NCBI GenBank assembly: GCA_002070215.1 | Contig: MWCV01000012.1 | Span: 1 to 64,000 of the forward strand | Source: Chloroflexi bacterium ADurb.Bin180 | GTDB taxonomy: Bacteria > Chloroflexota > Anaerolineae > UBA2200 | Direction of reading: 5' to 3' | Length of the DNA: 64,000 nucleotides | Shown: positions 8,101 through 14,275 of the stretch, in pieces | Layout of the letters: each line of letters starts with the position of its first letter | Position numbering within the stretch: the stretch's first letter is position 1 | Position numbers and translations under genes: made by a program | The notes under the pieces: model-generated | What the model was told of the DNA's origin: nothing | Database searches by the model: none | The model's input: the letters and a program-made list of their open reading frames with translations, nothing else

Positions 8101-10495
8101 GCGCTTCCGCGTCGCCGACGGCGGCGGGCTTGACCTGGTGCGGCTGGGCTATTCCACAGCCGGGCCGTGGCAGGATCTGCCGCTGACCCAGAGCGGTGAT
8201 GAATACTCTGGCGTTTTCCCTGGCTCACCGGCCGACACCGTGGTTTCGCTGCGCATCCTGGCCAGGGACGAGTCGGGCAACGAGCTGGTCTACGAGATGA
8301 GCCCCGCGTTCATTGTCTCGGGCGGAGCTATCGCGGCCACCCCCACACCGACCACTGCACCCTCCCCGACGGTCACCGCTACCCCCAGCCCAACAGCGCC
8401 TCTGGTGGCCGGCAGGCAGGTCATTTTGCAGCAGGGCCGCGAGGGCTATGCTGGCGCTCAGGACACGACCCTGGACCAGTGGTCGCCAGATACGAACAGT
8501 TGCCACGCCGAGTTCATCAAGGTGGGTTACCACCAGCAATATGCCAGTCTGGTGCGCTTTGACGTCACCTCCATCCCGGCCGATGCCAGAATCGTGCAGG
8601 CCCGGCTAGAGCTCTATGCCAGAGCCTGGGACGGCACTCAGGTCGGCGTTGAGGCCTACTACATCACGCGGACGGTTGAGCTCTGCCAGGCCACCTGGAA
8701 CAAGGCCAGCTCAAGCGTCTCCTGGGGCAGTCCGGGCTGCAACAACACCGCGACGGACCGGCGCGCCGCAGCCGAGGACTCGTTTACCACAACCGGGAAC
8801 TATCAGTGGTACCGCCTGGATCTGACCAGTCTCGTGCAGGGCTGGGTGGACGGCAGTCTGGCCAACAATGGAGTACTGCTGCGGGCTCTTGCCTATGCCC
8901 ATCTTGGTCCGTTCCAGTTCGCCTCGGCCGAGAACAACGAGGCCAGTCAGAGACCACGCCTGGTTGTTAGCTATATGAGGCCCCACATCCAGGTAACGAA
9001 TCACCCAGCTATCGACCATGATCCGAGTGTGGTCCAGGCTGCCGATGGCACCCTTGTGGTGATCTGGAGCTCGGATCGCTCGGGCAATTACGACCTGTGG
9101 TTAAGGAGCAGCGCCGACGGCGGTAAGGCTTGGTCAACCGAGTCTCCACTGACCACCGACGGCGGCCGGGACGATGCGCCCTGCGCCATCGCGACCAGTG
9201 GCGGCAAGCTGCTGCTGGTCTGGAGGTCGGACCGTTCAGGACAGCCGGCATTCTGGTTCAGGAGCAGCGCCGATGATGGACACACCTGGTCCCCGGAGGC
9301 CTTGCTGGGAGCGGTAGACCCAGCCGCTCGACCCGCGATGACTCAGGCCGCCGACGGCAAGATCTGGCTCATCTGGCTCGGCGGCCGCTATCGAACCAGC
9401 TCCGACGGCGGTTTGACCTGGTCCGCGGAGGGTCACCTGGCTGTTGGCCCTGGCCATCCAGCCATCTATCAGGCCAAGAGCAGCATTCTGTGGGTGGTCT
9501 ACGCGGCCCCCACCGCCGGGCACGATCCGAGCGATGTCATCTGGGGCATCACCAGCCAGGATGCGGGCTCTACCTGGTCCGTTGCCCGCGAGCTGACACC
9601 GGCGAGCTGGAAAACCTACGACGACTTGCCCACACTGGCCCAGGGAGGTGACGGCCAGCTCTACCTCTTCTGGTTGCGGGACCAGTTCTATGAAGCCTGC
9701 GGACCAGAGTTGCTGTACCAAACCTCGACCAATGGTGGGCTCACCTGGTCGGACCCGGGCAAGCTATGGTCGCCTCTGGCCGGAGCAGCAGCACCCAGAG
9801 CGGCCGCATTGAAAGATGGAAGCGTGGGGGTCGTCTGGGCTTCGCGACAGGTCGGGGACGATGTCTGGCTCGGGATCCCGGGGCAGACAGAAAGCACACG
9901 CCTGCCGCCCTACGTGTGCTGCCTGTACCGGGAACTACCGGGAGCGAACGAAGTGCTTCCTGGCCAAGTCGTGCGACTGTGCACCCGTGTCTACGGGGCA
10001 AAGGCGGTGCAGCTCGTCTGGACGCGCAACGGCGCGCCGCAGCCGAACCTGCCGTTCGGCCCTGCTACTGCCGGGACTTGCAGTGGATTCTGCGGCGGCA
10101 ACTTCTCGGTCGAGCTGGGGCCCTTCTACGCTGGCGAGGTCATCCGCTTCCAGTTGCAGATAGAGGGTACCGGCTGGCCGGTCGTACTCTGGCCAAACCA
10201 ACCACTGTCGTTCACCGTGGTCGAACCGGCAACGCCAACGCCGACCTCGAGTGCGACGCCTACCAGGACAGCCACCGCGACAATTACAGTGACGCCGACG
10301 TCGACGACGACCGCGACACCCACCAGCACATTGACCGTTACTACAACGCCGAGCGCGACTCCCACTCCGACCGTGACTGCGTCCGCCACGCCCAGTAGCA
10401 CGCCTACTCCCACCGTGACCGACACACCGCCCTCTCCGACGCCGTCGGCAACGACGGCGTACTGGCGTGCCTTTCTGCCGCTGCTCTGGCGATAA
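5126..10495 (+). CDS. Secreted subtilisin-family (S8) protease with DNRLRE and Asp-box modules
   Basis: This giant exported protease of 1789 residues has a signal peptide, an I9-type propeptide region (about 55-150) and a peptidase S8 domain (165-440) with a complete triad: Asp190 in ALIDTGID, His229 in GHGTH and Ser407. The Ser motif reads GDSMAVPHIAG rather than the usual GTSMA. Then follow a long unassigned beta-rich region, a Thr/Pro linker (about 1071-1092), a DNRLRE domain (1097-1286) homologous to the one ending the nuclease at 200-4099, several sialidase-type Asp-boxes such as SSDGGLTWS (1290-1580), an Ig-like segment, a second Thr/Pro stretch and the tail AFLPLLWR. A TTG at 5147 has a better ribosome site (GAGGAGG) than the ATG at 5126 and may be the true start. 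Confidence 0.88.
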   Translation: MRKEEGALTLRHFRLFALIVLLFVLSDLVGPGLRADSPPPTTGSTATGDPSEKIDVILRLKGSSVAEFKIRPGQGTARSSPATDEQVRSYGQIILAQQDRLLAELHGNGIAVQVHRRYTYLLNGLAATVARGDLEAVSANPLVAVVEADPLLHVTLSESVPLIGAPQVWAMLDSSGAAVTGTGVKIALIDTGIDYTHPDLGGCFGAGCKVAGGYDIVNDDADPMDDHGHGTHCAGIAAANGTLKGVAPGATLYAYKAMDQNGWGSGSWLIAALEKATNPDGDPATDDGADIVSLSVGQVGGSPSDALSLAVDAAVERGAIAAVAVGNEGGSGYWSISTPGTARRAISVGASTKSDQLFSLSSLGPIYDWWTLIKPDLLAPGAAISSTVPAAGPLGNPSRYARLSGDSMAVPHIAGCAALIKQLHPNWTPDQIKSNLMNTARDLDLGAYVQGAGCVQVDQAARTPLLIMPASIGFGLVDSQVPLWTSALPLRLTNVTTGTIGYSLTVNGTLPAGVAVGFSPALVNLGPGQTLTVTVMITIDNSLLLLATSDPYFLDGRIVAHPQGGTTGPSLGVPFSFCKTSYLEISHWGVLRLLVHDGSHQWLQDRQNPSNPLTILVPVGTYDVIAVSSLAKSWVVREGVVVTGSTRLTLSKSEAKHCVTMNPLDIAGHPAASTSWGVTQRVTHLASGIGLEVAPWNQTLYPVKLSDMSENYAWECRLDTAWEGSWYEFNRRLVGVRSDSLFQNDPSDLRHVVYHFHAPPGTAGLRAKVYTPNPSIIDLVPAPLVKHAYYMPFGADSQLSRFSVSTHQVDTDQWVHISPELQVLSTSAIEGFVPLNQEAWYRSSGDEVHLGQSPPHWFTNFGNGSTSINLRPVAREASWFLNQASDRRLTPALPYEVRNAAGTLVAAGALIEIVGPWQPTPPQSVALPAAGAYTFTLVSVPYWVSDQPGSARVAATFDTRRADKDPPSLLTLNVLHDGETTDTVQRYSPCTVRFRVADGGGLDLVRLGYSTAGPWQDLPLTQSGDEYSGVFPGSPADTVVSLRILARDESGNELVYEMSPAFIVSGGAIAATPTPTTAPSPTVTATPSPTAPLVAGRQVILQQGREGYAGAQDTTLDQWSPDTNSCHAEFIKVGYHQQYASLVRFDVTSIPADARIVQARLELYARAWDGTQVGVEAYYITRTVELCQATWNKASSSVSWGSPGCNNTATDRRAAAEDSFTTTGNYQWYRLDLTSLVQGWVDGSLANNGVLLRALAYAHLGPFQFASAENNEASQRPRLVVSYMRPHIQVTNHPAIDHDPSVVQAADGTLVVIWSSDRSGNYDLWLRSSADGGKAWSTESPLTTDGGRDDAPCAIATSGGKLLLVWRSDRSGQPAFWFRSSADDGHTWSPEALLGAVDPAARPAMTQAADGKIWLIWLGGRYRTSSDGGLTWSAEGHLAVGPGHPAIYQAKSSILWVVYAAPTAGHDPSDVIWGITSQDAGSTWSVARELTPASWKTYDDLPTLAQGGDGQLYLFWLRDQFYEACGPELLYQTSTNGGLTWSDPGKLWSPLAGAAAPRAAALKDGSVGVVWASRQVGDDVWLGIPGQTESTRLPPYVCCLYRELPGANEVLPGQVVRLCTRVYGAKAVQLVWTRNGAPQPNLPFGPATAGTCSGFCGGNFSVELGPFYAGEVIRFQLQIEGTGWPVVLWPNQPLSFTVVEPATPTPTSSATPTRTATATITVTPTSTTTATPTSTLTVTTTPSATPTPTVTASATPSSTPTPTVTDTPPSPTPSATTAYWRAFLPLLWR

Positions 10496-10509
10496 CGCGC
10501 CTTCGTAGA

Positions 10510-11352
10510 CTAGAGCTCGAGCGTCGACCCGGCCGGGAACGGCGCCACGCGCCGGCCGAAGCAGGTCGACAGAGCCAACAGACCGGCCGGTCCAGTGCAG
10601 TGATTGAGGTAGAGCATGGGCGGACCCAGGCGGCCCAGCACCTCTACCACGTGGCTGAGCTGCGCTGGATCGGCTGTCACCAGGTGCGTACCTCCGACCA
10701 CCATGCTGGGCACGGTGCCAAAGACCCGCCGTACGTGCTCCAGAGTGTTCAGCAGCCCGGCGTGACAGCAGCCGCACACCAGAGCCCAGCCCTGCGGCCG
10801 TTCGATGACCAGTGACAGATCATCCTCGTACGGGTCGGGAACGTAGCCGTTGCCGTCTGGTGCCCGGATCACGTGATTCGTTCCTCGGCCCTCGGCCTCC
10901 GTCCGAACAGAAATCACACCAGTAGTCCACACACCGGGCAGAATCTGCTGCGGCGAGGCGCTGAGCTTTAGGTCCGCCTGGCGCTGGAGATCCTCCGCTC
11001 TCATGCGAGGGCCAATGCTCTTGGCGCTGCCCTCGACCATGGCGAACCGCTCTCTCAGCAGCGTGGCGTTGCCATAGATAGATAGGCCAGGCCGACGCTC
11101 CAGTAGATCCGCCAGCCCCCCGGTGTGGTCAGCGTGCCCATGGCTCAACGCACAGGCGGTGAAGGTGCGCGTTTCTATCCCGGCAGTCAGCAGGTTATGC
11201 ACCAGGACAGTGCCCGATGCGCCCGTGTCAAAGAGCAGACGCCCCTGCGGCGTCTCCAGCAGCATGGACAGGCCATGTTCGCCCCACAGAGGCGAACTCT
11301 GCTTGACCGAGTTGTCAACCAGACATGTTAGCTTCACATTGTCGTCCTTCAC
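10510..11352 (-). CDS. MBL-fold metallo-hydrolase (COG1237-like)
   Basis: A 280-residue cytoplasmic metallo-beta-lactamase-fold protein. The metal-binding signature SHGHADHTGG is intact, and later ligand regions are visible as CGCCHAGLLNT and GGTHL, with LNHCTG near the end. This pattern matches the branch annotated as dihydropterin ribofuranosyl-aminobenzene phosphate synthase-like, common in anaerobes and often found beside NifX/NifB-domain proteins and Mrp ATPases. It lies 81 bp downstream of a NifX-like gene and is probably the last gene of the mrp operon. The biochemical reaction is not established for most members. The stop lies 14 bp from the end of the convergent protease gene. Confidence 0.8.
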   Translation of the reverse strand: MKDDNVKLTCLVDNSVKQSSPLWGEHGLSMLLETPQGRLLFDTGASGTVLVHNLLTAGIETRTFTACALSHGHADHTGGLADLLERRPGLSIYGNATLLRERFAMVEGSAKSIGPRMRAEDLQRQADLKLSASPQQILPGVWTTGVISVRTEAEGRGTNHVIRAPDGNGYVPDPYEDDLSLVIERPQGWALVCGCCHAGLLNTLEHVRRVFGTVPSMVVGGTHLVTADPAQLSHVVEVLGRLGPPMLYLNHCTGPAGLLALSTCFGRRVAPFPAGSTLEL

Positions 11353-11433
11353 ACACTATTGATCGGATCGCACACCCAAGGCCTCGCACGAACGCCCGGC
11401 CAACCACAATGGAATCCGAGTCCCGCCCCGGCG

Positions 11434-11796
11434 TTAGTGGAAGAACGAGCGCCGCCCTCCAGGCTTTTCCTGTCGTGGCAGGCGGCCCGACTTGAACAGA
11501 TCGACGGCCTCACGCACCGTACAGAGTGGCGCCTCATAAGCTAGCACGCCTGCTGCGTCAAACACCTCCATGGCGTTGGGGCCCAGCCTACCAGAAAGGA
11601 TTGCCTCGGCGCCCTTGCGGATGACCAGCTGCGCTGCCGCAGTTCCCGCCCCGCCGCCAAGGGCAATTGCAGTGTTGTTGACGGCCTCACAAGCCAGCGT
11701 GTCCGTATCGACAAACAGCAACACCGGTGCCCTGCCAAACACATCGCTGGTCTGTGCGTCCAGCGTGCTCCCCTGTGCGGAAATGGCAATCTTCAC
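11434..11796 (-). CDS. NifX/NifB-type iron-molybdenum cofactor-binding domain protein
   Basis: The 120-residue product starts MKIAISAQGSTLDAQTSDVFGRAP and runs as one dinitrogenase FeMo-cofactor biosynthesis domain, including the conserved GGGAGTAAAQL segment. Such stand-alone domains bind Fe-S or FeMo-cofactor-like clusters in anaerobes and usually occur without nitrogenase; no nif structural genes are visible here. I chose the GTG at 11796 because GGGAGGA lies 7-8 nt upstream; an ATG at 11916 would add 40 residues unlike the family. The C-terminal tail is basic and ends RRSFFH. It follows the peroxiredoxin gene by 165 bp and precedes the metallo-hydrolase, suggesting a shared Fe-S or redox role. 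Confidence 0.82.
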   Translation of the reverse strand: MKIAISAQGSTLDAQTSDVFGRAPVLLFVDTDTLACEAVNNTAIALGGGAGTAAAQLVIRKGAEAILSGRLGPNAMEVFDAAGVLAYEAPLCTVREAVDLFKSGRLPRQEKPGGRRSFFH

Positions 11797-11961
11797 TATG
11801 TCTTCCTCCCTGCGTTCTGTCAAACGACCAGCGGACAACAGGTCATGAGCGGACGGGACCGAGCCAGGGCGCTGCGGACGACGGCTCCGTACCGAGCGCC
11901 CCGGCTGTCCGCTCATCGACTATCCAATGCCGAGCCCACTACCCAGAAACAGGCGGTGCGG

Positions 11962-12663
11962 CTACGGCTTCCAGACCTTCCACACCTTGCCCACCAGGTC
12001 CGGACCCGGCTTGAGCGTCTTGTCGCCCGGATGCCAGCCTGACGGTGTCACCTCTCCCGTCGCAACGACGTGCTGGAAGGCCTTGATCTGCCGAATCAGC
12101 TCGTCCGGGTTCCGTCCCACTTCCGGAGTCAGAACCTCCATCGCGCGGATGACCCCATCGGGATCCACGATAAAGCGCCCTCGAATGTCCACTCCGGCTG
12201 CCTCATCGTAGACGCCGTACACCGTTCCGATCCGACCCCCTCCGTCTGACAGCATCGGGAAGGGCACTCCCCCTTCTACCATCTTGGAGAGCTCCTCTTC
12301 CTGCCAGATCTTGTGCACGAACCGGCTGTCCACGCTAATCGCCAGGAACTCGACACCAAGCTTCTTGAACTGATCGTACTTGGCGGCGACCGCCGCCAGC
12401 TCGGTCGGTCAGACAAAGGTAAAGTCACCCGGGTAGAAGCAGATCACTACCCATTTGCCCTTATAGTCCGACAACTTGATGTTCTTGAACCCCTTGCCCT
12501 GGACATAGGCGTTCGCCTCAAAGTCAGGGGCTGGCTTGCCTGTTCGCGCGACGGTCATTCGGATTCCCTCCTTCGGTGCAGATGATCCTGCTTCTGGTGC
12601 CGCTTGCGGCGGCGCAATAGGGCCACCAGCAGGCTTGACACATCCATCAACTTCCTTCGCCAT
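11962..12663 (-). CDS. prxU: Selenocysteine-containing peroxiredoxin (AhpC/TSA family), TGA read as Sec
   Basis: The frame is a single peroxiredoxin interrupted only by TGA at 12409-12411, exactly where the peroxidatic Cys belongs: PGDFTFV, then the stop, then [13 protein letters not shown], matching PxxxTxxC/U. Read-through gives 233 residues with Sec at position 85. AhpC-like features continue on the far side ([30 protein letters not shown]). A GC-rich hairpin starts 11 nt after the TGA. The second half contains no Cys: the usual resolving Cys in GEVCP is Thr (GEVTP), so a 1-Sec or externally resolved mechanism is inferred. Two starts are plausible: ATG 12663 (AGGAGG at 4 nt) and ATG 12558 (GGAGG at 8 nt), the latter placing Sec at residue 50. 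The gene begins 24 bp after mrp. A nonsense mutation is the alternative, made unlikely by site and hairpin. Confidence 0.9.
12382..12397 (-). promoter_or_regulatory. Bacterial SECIS-like hairpin of the peroxiredoxin mRNA
   Basis: In the mRNA, GGCGGC (12397-12392) pairs perfectly with GCCGCC (12387-12382) and closes a GGUC tetraloop (12391-12388); an adjoining U-A pair can extend the stem. The loop begins 17 nt after the UGA. Bacterial SECIS elements that recruit SelB lie just 3' of the UGA within the coding region and carry conserved G residues in the apical loop, as in E. coli fdhF (GGUCU), so spacing and loop fit well. Confidence 0.8.
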
Positions 12664-12687
12664 ATGACCTCCTTCTAGTGATATTGA

Positions 12688-13743
12688 CTACAGCTCCTCA
12701 GCCAACTGAAGCAGACGCGCCGCAATAGGCGCGAACTCTTTGGCTGCCAAGTCCTCCACCCGCCCCGAATCGCAATGGATCGCGATCTGGGGATCGATGG
12801 GCAGTCGTCCCAGGAACGGTACGCCGATCAAGCGGGCCGTCTCTTCGGCGTGGCTGGGACCAAACACCTCATAGCGCCGGTGCGTGTCTGGACATTCAAA
12901 GTAGCTCATATTCTCCAGCAAACCCAGCATCGGCGTGTTTGTCTGCTGTGCCATATCTGCTGCTTTGCGTACTACCATCCCGGCCAGGTCCTGCGGGGAA
13001 CTTACCAGCACAATGCCGGTGATAGGCAGCGACTGCATCACCGTCAACGATGCATCCGAGGTCCCGGGTGGAAGGTCGACAATGAGATAGTCCAGCTCGC
13101 CCCAGTAGATGTCGCCCCAGAATTGCCGGATGGCGCTGCTGATGAGCGGGCCCCGCCAGATCACGGCCTGGTTTTCGTCGGGCAGCAGGACATTGATCGA
13201 GATTACCTTGATCCCGGTCTTGCTCTCCGGAGGCACCAGACCAAACGGGCTGGTCAGTGCGTGCTGGCGTTCGCCAAAGAACATCTTGGGTATGCTCGGT
13301 CCCGTGATGTCCGCATCCAGCACGCCCACCGACTTGCCTGCTCGATGCAGAGCCACGGCCAACAGCCCACTTACCAGCGACTTGCCCACGCCGCCTTTGC
13401 CGCTCATGACGGCAATGACCTTGCCCACCTTGTTGAAGCGAGCAGCAGTACCCTCTTCGTCCTTCTGCGGGGTGAGTCCGATGCGCCGCTTTTCCTCATC
13501 GGTCATCTCCGTCATCTCGATCTCGACCTCAGATACACCCTCCAGGGCTCCAACCGCTTTCTTGATGTCGTCCGAGATCTGATGTTTCAGCGGGCACCCC
13601 ATCATCGTCAACGCGACGGTGATTCTCACTCGGTTTCCATCGATATCCACCTTGCGAATCATACCGAGATCAATGAGGCTCTTGTGCAATTCGGGGTCCA
13701 TCACCCCCTGTAGAGCCTTGCGCACCATGATTTCCGTTACCAA
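12688..13743 (-). CDS. mrp: Mrp/ApbC-type Fe-S cluster carrier P-loop ATPase
   Basis: A 351-residue cytosolic protein with an N-terminal MIP18/DUF59 domain (DPELHKSLIDLGM through GCPLKHQI, about residues 8-85) and a C-terminal Mrp/NBP35 P-loop NTPase. The deviant Walker A is MSGKGGVGKS, followed by DADITGPSIP, and Walker B is LIVDLPPGTSD. Members of this family hold and transfer Fe-S clusters. The C-terminal metal-site region reads ECPDTHRRYEVFG, so the second Cys of the common CPxC motif is missing, a variant I believe occurs in anaerobes. TTG 13743 is preferred over ATG 13761 because GGGGAGG lies about 9 nt upstream and the result begins like other Mrp proteins. It is the first gene of the operon continuing into the selenoperoxiredoxin. 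Confidence 0.87.
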   Translation of the reverse strand: MVTEIMVRKALQGVMDPELHKSLIDLGMIRKVDIDGNRVRITVALTMMGCPLKHQISDDIKKAVGALEGVSEVEIEMTEMTDEEKRRIGLTPQKDEEGTAARFNKVGKVIAVMSGKGGVGKSLVSGLLAVALHRAGKSVGVLDADITGPSIPKMFFGERQHALTSPFGLVPPESKTGIKVISINVLLPDENQAVIWRGPLISSAIRQFWGDIYWGELDYLIVDLPPGTSDASLTVMQSLPITGIVLVSSPQDLAGMVVRKAADMAQQTNTPMLGLLENMSYFECPDTHRRYEVFGPSHAEETARLIGVPFLGRLPIDPQIAIHCDSGRVEDLAAKEFAPIAARLLQLAEEL

Positions 13744-13950
13744 CTTGCCCTGCCTCCCCATAGATATGCTTTCTCAGCTTCGAACCATTCACCTGAACTC
13801 AGTGGCCCGACCGCCACTGTGCTCGCGAACACTGATGGACGCAGGTCTTTGGCCGCTCGGTGCCAAGGCACAGCCCGCCGCCAGCGCTGAGGCCCGGCGC
13901 GCTATGGAGCACCGTTGTCCTTGCTCCACCAGTATGTGCACCCTGCATCT
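13744..13950 (-). other. Structured 5' leader of the mrp operon
   Basis: Between the promoter and mrp lies about 200 nt without a gene. On the minus strand it can form at least two hairpins: TGGAGC/GCTCCA with a 12-nt loop near 13906-13929, and CAGTGGC/GCCACTG (13819-13813 with 13806-13800). No U-tract follows either. It may be regulatory, but no known riboswitch class is recognisable. Confidence 0.3.
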
Positions 13951-13979
13951 AGTCTACTGCATTCACCGGCGCTTGCCAA
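13951..13979 (-). promoter_or_regulatory. Sigma70-type promoter for the mrp-peroxiredoxin operon
   Basis: A TTGGCA -35 box (13979-13974), 17-bp spacer and TAGACT -10 box (13956-13951) lie on the minus strand just after the feoC-like stop codon. Transcription would start near 13944. Confidence 0.5.
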
Positions 13980-13985
13980 ATGACC

Positions 13986-14267
13986 TCAGGGTGCCGGGAG
14001 ATGTGCGGCACGTTTACCCCGCTCCGTAAGTGCCCACACTTTCACCCGGCCGCCTAACTGGCAGACCGCTCGCTCGCTGCAGTCGCCGCAAGTCGTGGGA
14101 CAGGCGACCTCAATCTTCTCCAGGTAGCCTGCTTGAACGAGCTCTTGCAGCATACTGTCAACGAGCTCTACGCTCGTACCCAGCGCTGCTGCCAGGTCCT
14201 GCGAACGTTGGACCCTCGCCGAACCAACTAACCCAAGCAGCTGCGTCAATAGGTCCACGTATTCCAC
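13986..14267 (-). CDS. feoC: FeoC-like winged-helix protein with four-Cys motif
   Basis: A 93-residue protein encoded immediately after feoB. Its N-terminal half reads as a small winged helix (LLTQLLGLVGSARVQRSQDLAAALGTSVELVDSMLQ is the helix-rich part, cited as a region). A CPTTCGDCSERAVC segment supplies four cysteines near residues 55-68, a pattern typical of FeoC-type proteins that carry an oxygen-sensitive Fe-S cluster. FeoC modulates FeoB stability or acts as a local regulator. I chose the GTG at 14267, which follows an AGGAG and starts 8 bp after the feoB stop; a GTG at 14258 is an alternative. The longer frame back to 14372 overlaps feoB and is rejected. Confidence 0.7.
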   Translation of the reverse strand: MEYVDLLTQLLGLVGSARVQRSQDLAAALGTSVELVDSMLQELVQAGYLEKIEVACPTTCGDCSERAVCQLGGRVKVWALTERGKRAAHLPAP

Positions 14268-14275
14268 TGCTCCTG

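Noticed and set aside
10220-10460. Tandem DNA repeat or minisatellite
   Set aside because: The repetition is codon-level Thr/Pro/Ser bias of a protein linker with varied codons, not an exact DNA repeat.
11962-12663. Peroxiredoxin as a pseudogene broken by a nonsense codon
   Set aside because: The only stop is TGA, it occupies the exact catalytic position, a SECIS-like hairpin follows, and sequence on both sides is well preserved.
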